Source: Shewanella denitrificans OS217
GTDB taxonomy: Bacteria > Pseudomonadota > Gammaproteobacteria > Enterobacterales > Shewanellaceae
Assembly (NCBI RefSeq): GCF_000013765.1
Contig: NC_007954.1
Span: 1,984,001-2,048,000, forward strand
Reading direction: 5' to 3'
Length of the DNA: 64,000 nucleotides
Part shown: piece after piece, positions 62,128-64,000 of the stretch
How the letters are laid out: every line of letters begins with the position of its first letter
Position numbering within the stretch: the first letter of the stretch is position 1
Notes under the pieces: generated by a model
The model's database searches: none
What the model was told of the DNA's origin: nothing
What the model saw: the letters and a program-made list of their open reading frames with translations, nothing else
Translations under genes and position numbers: made by a program

Positions 62128-64000
62128 ATGGTTGAACACATCACAGGCATGCTTGCTGGAATTGGTGTGCTGTCTTTACTCTGTCAATGGCTTGGTTGGA
62201 AATTACGATTACCTGCCATTTTGCCCTTGTTACTGTGTGGTTTATTACTTGGCCCTGGGCTAGGTATTCTCGATCCCGATGAAATTTTCGGCGATTTGCT
62301 TTTCCCAATTATTTCTTTGGGTGTTGCCGTCATTCTTTTTGAAGGTGCACTCACACTTAATTTTAAAGAAATTAAAGATCATGGCCGTATGGTGACCAAC
62401 CTAGTCACCATAGGTGCGCTAATCACTTGGGCCTGTATTGCTCCCGCAGCCCATTACATATTGGGTTTAGAGTGGTCTTTGGCACTACTTTTCGGTGCTC
62501 TTGTGGTGGTAACAGGTCCGACTGTGATCGTGCCTATGTTGCGCTCGGTGCAGCCAAAGTCTAACTTGTCCAGTATTCTTCGTTGGGAAGGCATAGTGAT
62601 TGACCCCATAGGGGCGTTACTTGCGGTATTGGTCTATGAATATATCGCAGTAACCGCAGATCCTACCACCCACGTGCTTAATGCGCTGGGACTGACGTTA
62701 TTGCTCGGTTTAGGCTTGGGTGCGCTGGCGGGTTACTTTATCGGTGTGGCGCTTCGCAGTAACGTGTTCCCGCATTATTTGCGCAACACGGCTGTGCTGA
62801 CCATTATGCTTGGGGTATTTGTCGGCTCAAACATCATTCAGGAGGAATCAGGCTTACTGACTGTGACTGTGATGGGTATTTGGCTTGCCAACATGCGCGG
62901 AGTAGACATAGCTGAAATCTTAGAGTTTAAAGAAACCCTAACAGTATTACTCATTTCAGCGCTCTTTATTTTGCTTGCTGCGCGCCTAGATTCCAGTGCC
63001 ATGTTAGATCTTGGTTGGGGCGGCTTAGGCGTCTTGGTTGTGGTCATGGTAATCGCCAGACCATTGAGTATATGGATTTCGGGCCTTGGGACTTCATTAA
63101 CCTCGGCAGACAAGTGGTTTTTAAGTTGGATGGCTCCGCGCGGTATTGTTGCAGCAGCTATTTCATCTTTATTTGCGATTAAACTTGAAAGCCTTGGGGT
63201 TGAAGGTGCCAGCACTATCGTGCCGCTGGTGTTCTTAATCATCATAGGCACTGTGGTGATCCAGAGTTTGACTGCGGGACGCTGGGCTAAATTTCTCGGT
63301 GTGAAGGCGGGTTCATCTCAAGGTTTACTTATCTTTGGTGCGTCCAAGTTTGCCCGTGAGCTTGCAAGTTTACTGCAGACTAAGCAAATAAAAGTCGTAT
63401 TAGCCGATAATAACTGGGATAACATTCGCCAAGCGCGTATGGACAATATTCCTGTGTATTTTGGTAATCCAGCATCAGAACATGCCACCACCTATCTTGA
63501 CTTAAGTGGTATTGGCCGTGTGCTGGTGATGTCGCCATATCGTCAATTAAATCCTTTGGTGAGTTTCCATTTCCAGGATTTATTTGGTACCGAGAAAGTC
63601 TATGGCCTCAACAATGCTGAAGGCGTTAGTGCTCGCCATCAATTATCGGAAAATTATTTAAAGCGTTTGTGCTTATTTGGTGAGGCAGTGTCTTATGCCA
63701 AGATAGCCAGTTTGATGGCCAAAGGCGCCGTGCTGAAAGTGACTAACATCACAGAGAGTTTCACCTTCGAACATTTCCGTCAGCGCTACGGTGATACGGC
63801 AATGCCGCTCTTGTATCTAACCAAAGATGCCAAGGTGAAAATTGTTTCAGGTACTGAACCCTTTGACTTCCCTGTGGGTATTGAACTTATCAGTCTGCTA
63901 CCTATCGATGCCCAAGAGCAAGCCCTAGTGCAAAAAGCGTTAGCGGAAGAAGCCGATCGTGCGGCGAAAGTGCAAGCTGAAATTGAGGCTAAAGCCGCTG
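62128..64000 (+). CDS. CPA1 family cation:proton antiporter with TrkA-N domain (3' end outside window)
   Basis: An open frame of 624 codons that continues past the right edge. The ATG at 62128 follows AAAGGAAA. About 12 membrane segments begin MVEHITGMLAGIGVLSLLCQ. Typical CPA1 features are VVVTGPTVIVPMLRSV, LRWEGIVIDPIGAL (conserved Glu/Asp) and the late helix region SWMAPRGIVAAAISSLFAIK. From about residue 392 a Rossmann-like TrkA-N segment follows (SSQGLLIFGASKFARELASL), suggesting nucleotide-linked control. It probably exchanges Na+ or K+ for H+. No stop codon is reached. Confidence 0.88.
   Translation, partial: MVEHITGMLAGIGVLSLLCQWLGWKLRLPAILPLLLCGLLLGPGLGILDPDEIFGDLLFPIISLGVAVILFEGALTLNFKEIKDHGRMVTNLVTIGALITWACIAPAAHYILGLEWSLALLFGALVVVTGPTVIVPMLRSVQPKSNLSSILRWEGIVIDPIGALLAVLVYEYIAVTADPTTHVLNALGLTLLLGLGLGALAGYFIGVALRSNVFPHYLRNTAVLTIMLGVFVGSNIIQEESGLLTVTVMGIWLANMRGVDIAEILEFKETLTVLLISALFILLAARLDSSAMLDLGWGGLGVLVVVMVIARPLSIWISGLGTSLTSADKWFLSWMAPRGIVAAAISSLFAIKLESLGVEGASTIVPLVFLIIIGTVVIQSLTAGRWAKFLGVKAGSSQGLLIFGASKFARELASLLQTKQIKVVLADNNWDNIRQARMDNIPVYFGNPASEHATTYLDLSGIGRVLVMSPYRQLNPLVSFHFQDLFGTEKVYGLNNAEGVSARHQLSENYLKRLCLFGEAVSYAKIASLMAKGAVLKVTNITESFTFEHFRQRYGDTAMPLLYLTKDAKVKIVSGTEPFDFPVGIELISLLPIDAQEQALVQKALAEEADRAAKVQAEIEAKAA

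Noticed and set aside
62838..63251. 137-residue minus-strand frame at the right end
   Set aside because: It is antisense to the antiporter gene, whose forward frame is open from 62128 to the edge and has family motifs.

Overview
The window looks like chromosomal DNA of a marine gammaproteobacterium, most probably Shewanella. This rests on the housekeeping content and gene order: thrS-infC-rpmI-rplT, norM/ribE, letB-letA/yebG-msrC-proQ-prc, pepN with a DUF2835 gene, the 180-kDa-class NAD-glutamate dehydrogenase, pyrD and zapC. The species call is inference from remembered protein similarity; no search was run.

The first 12.2 kb are accessory. They open inside a gene for the C-terminal, TcB-binding end of a TcA insecticidal-type toxin subunit (1-1092). 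Next come a low-complexity coiled-coil protein, a tightly coupled pair of unknown genes (74 and 580 aa), a 517-aa unknown protein ending in a basic stretch plus CCIQ (a eukaryotic CaaX-like tail), and a 398-aa unknown protein. These are followed by a two-gene lysis cassette (GTA-type 3TM holin, then a signal-less Amidase_2/SH3 endolysin with a 4-nt overlap) and a second FtsZ. Gene relics and an IS256-family transposase remnant lie between the unknown genes. The best single hypothesis for an undescribed system is a lysis-released toxin island that carries its own FtsZ paralogue.

From 12.2 to 18.5 kb the minus strand holds a hybrid sensor of the periplasmic beta-propeller/AraC type, a small exported peptide with a C8 tract, and a secreted protein with six four-cysteine repeats. 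From 18.7 to 20.1 kb lies a tRNA-Val(GAC) array: two intact tRNAs, three copies with enlarged loops, and four 3'-end copies, each followed by its own terminator.

The remaining 44 kb are mostly core genes: norM and ribE; the threonyl-tRNA synthetase/IF3/L35/L20 operon with a leader that appears to mimic tRNA-Thr anticodon arms; an Old Yellow Enzyme; an RND efflux pair; an acetyltransferase; trxB; a yqhC/yqhD-like aldehyde-defence pair; a Let lipid-transport system in which LetA is split into two genes; SOS-controlled yebG; msrC; proQ-prc; pepN; a four-gene DUF1302-DUF1329-YCF48-MMPL envelope cluster; NAD-glutamate dehydrogenase; pyrD; zapC; and a CPA1 cation/proton antiporter that runs off the right edge behind a long structured leader.
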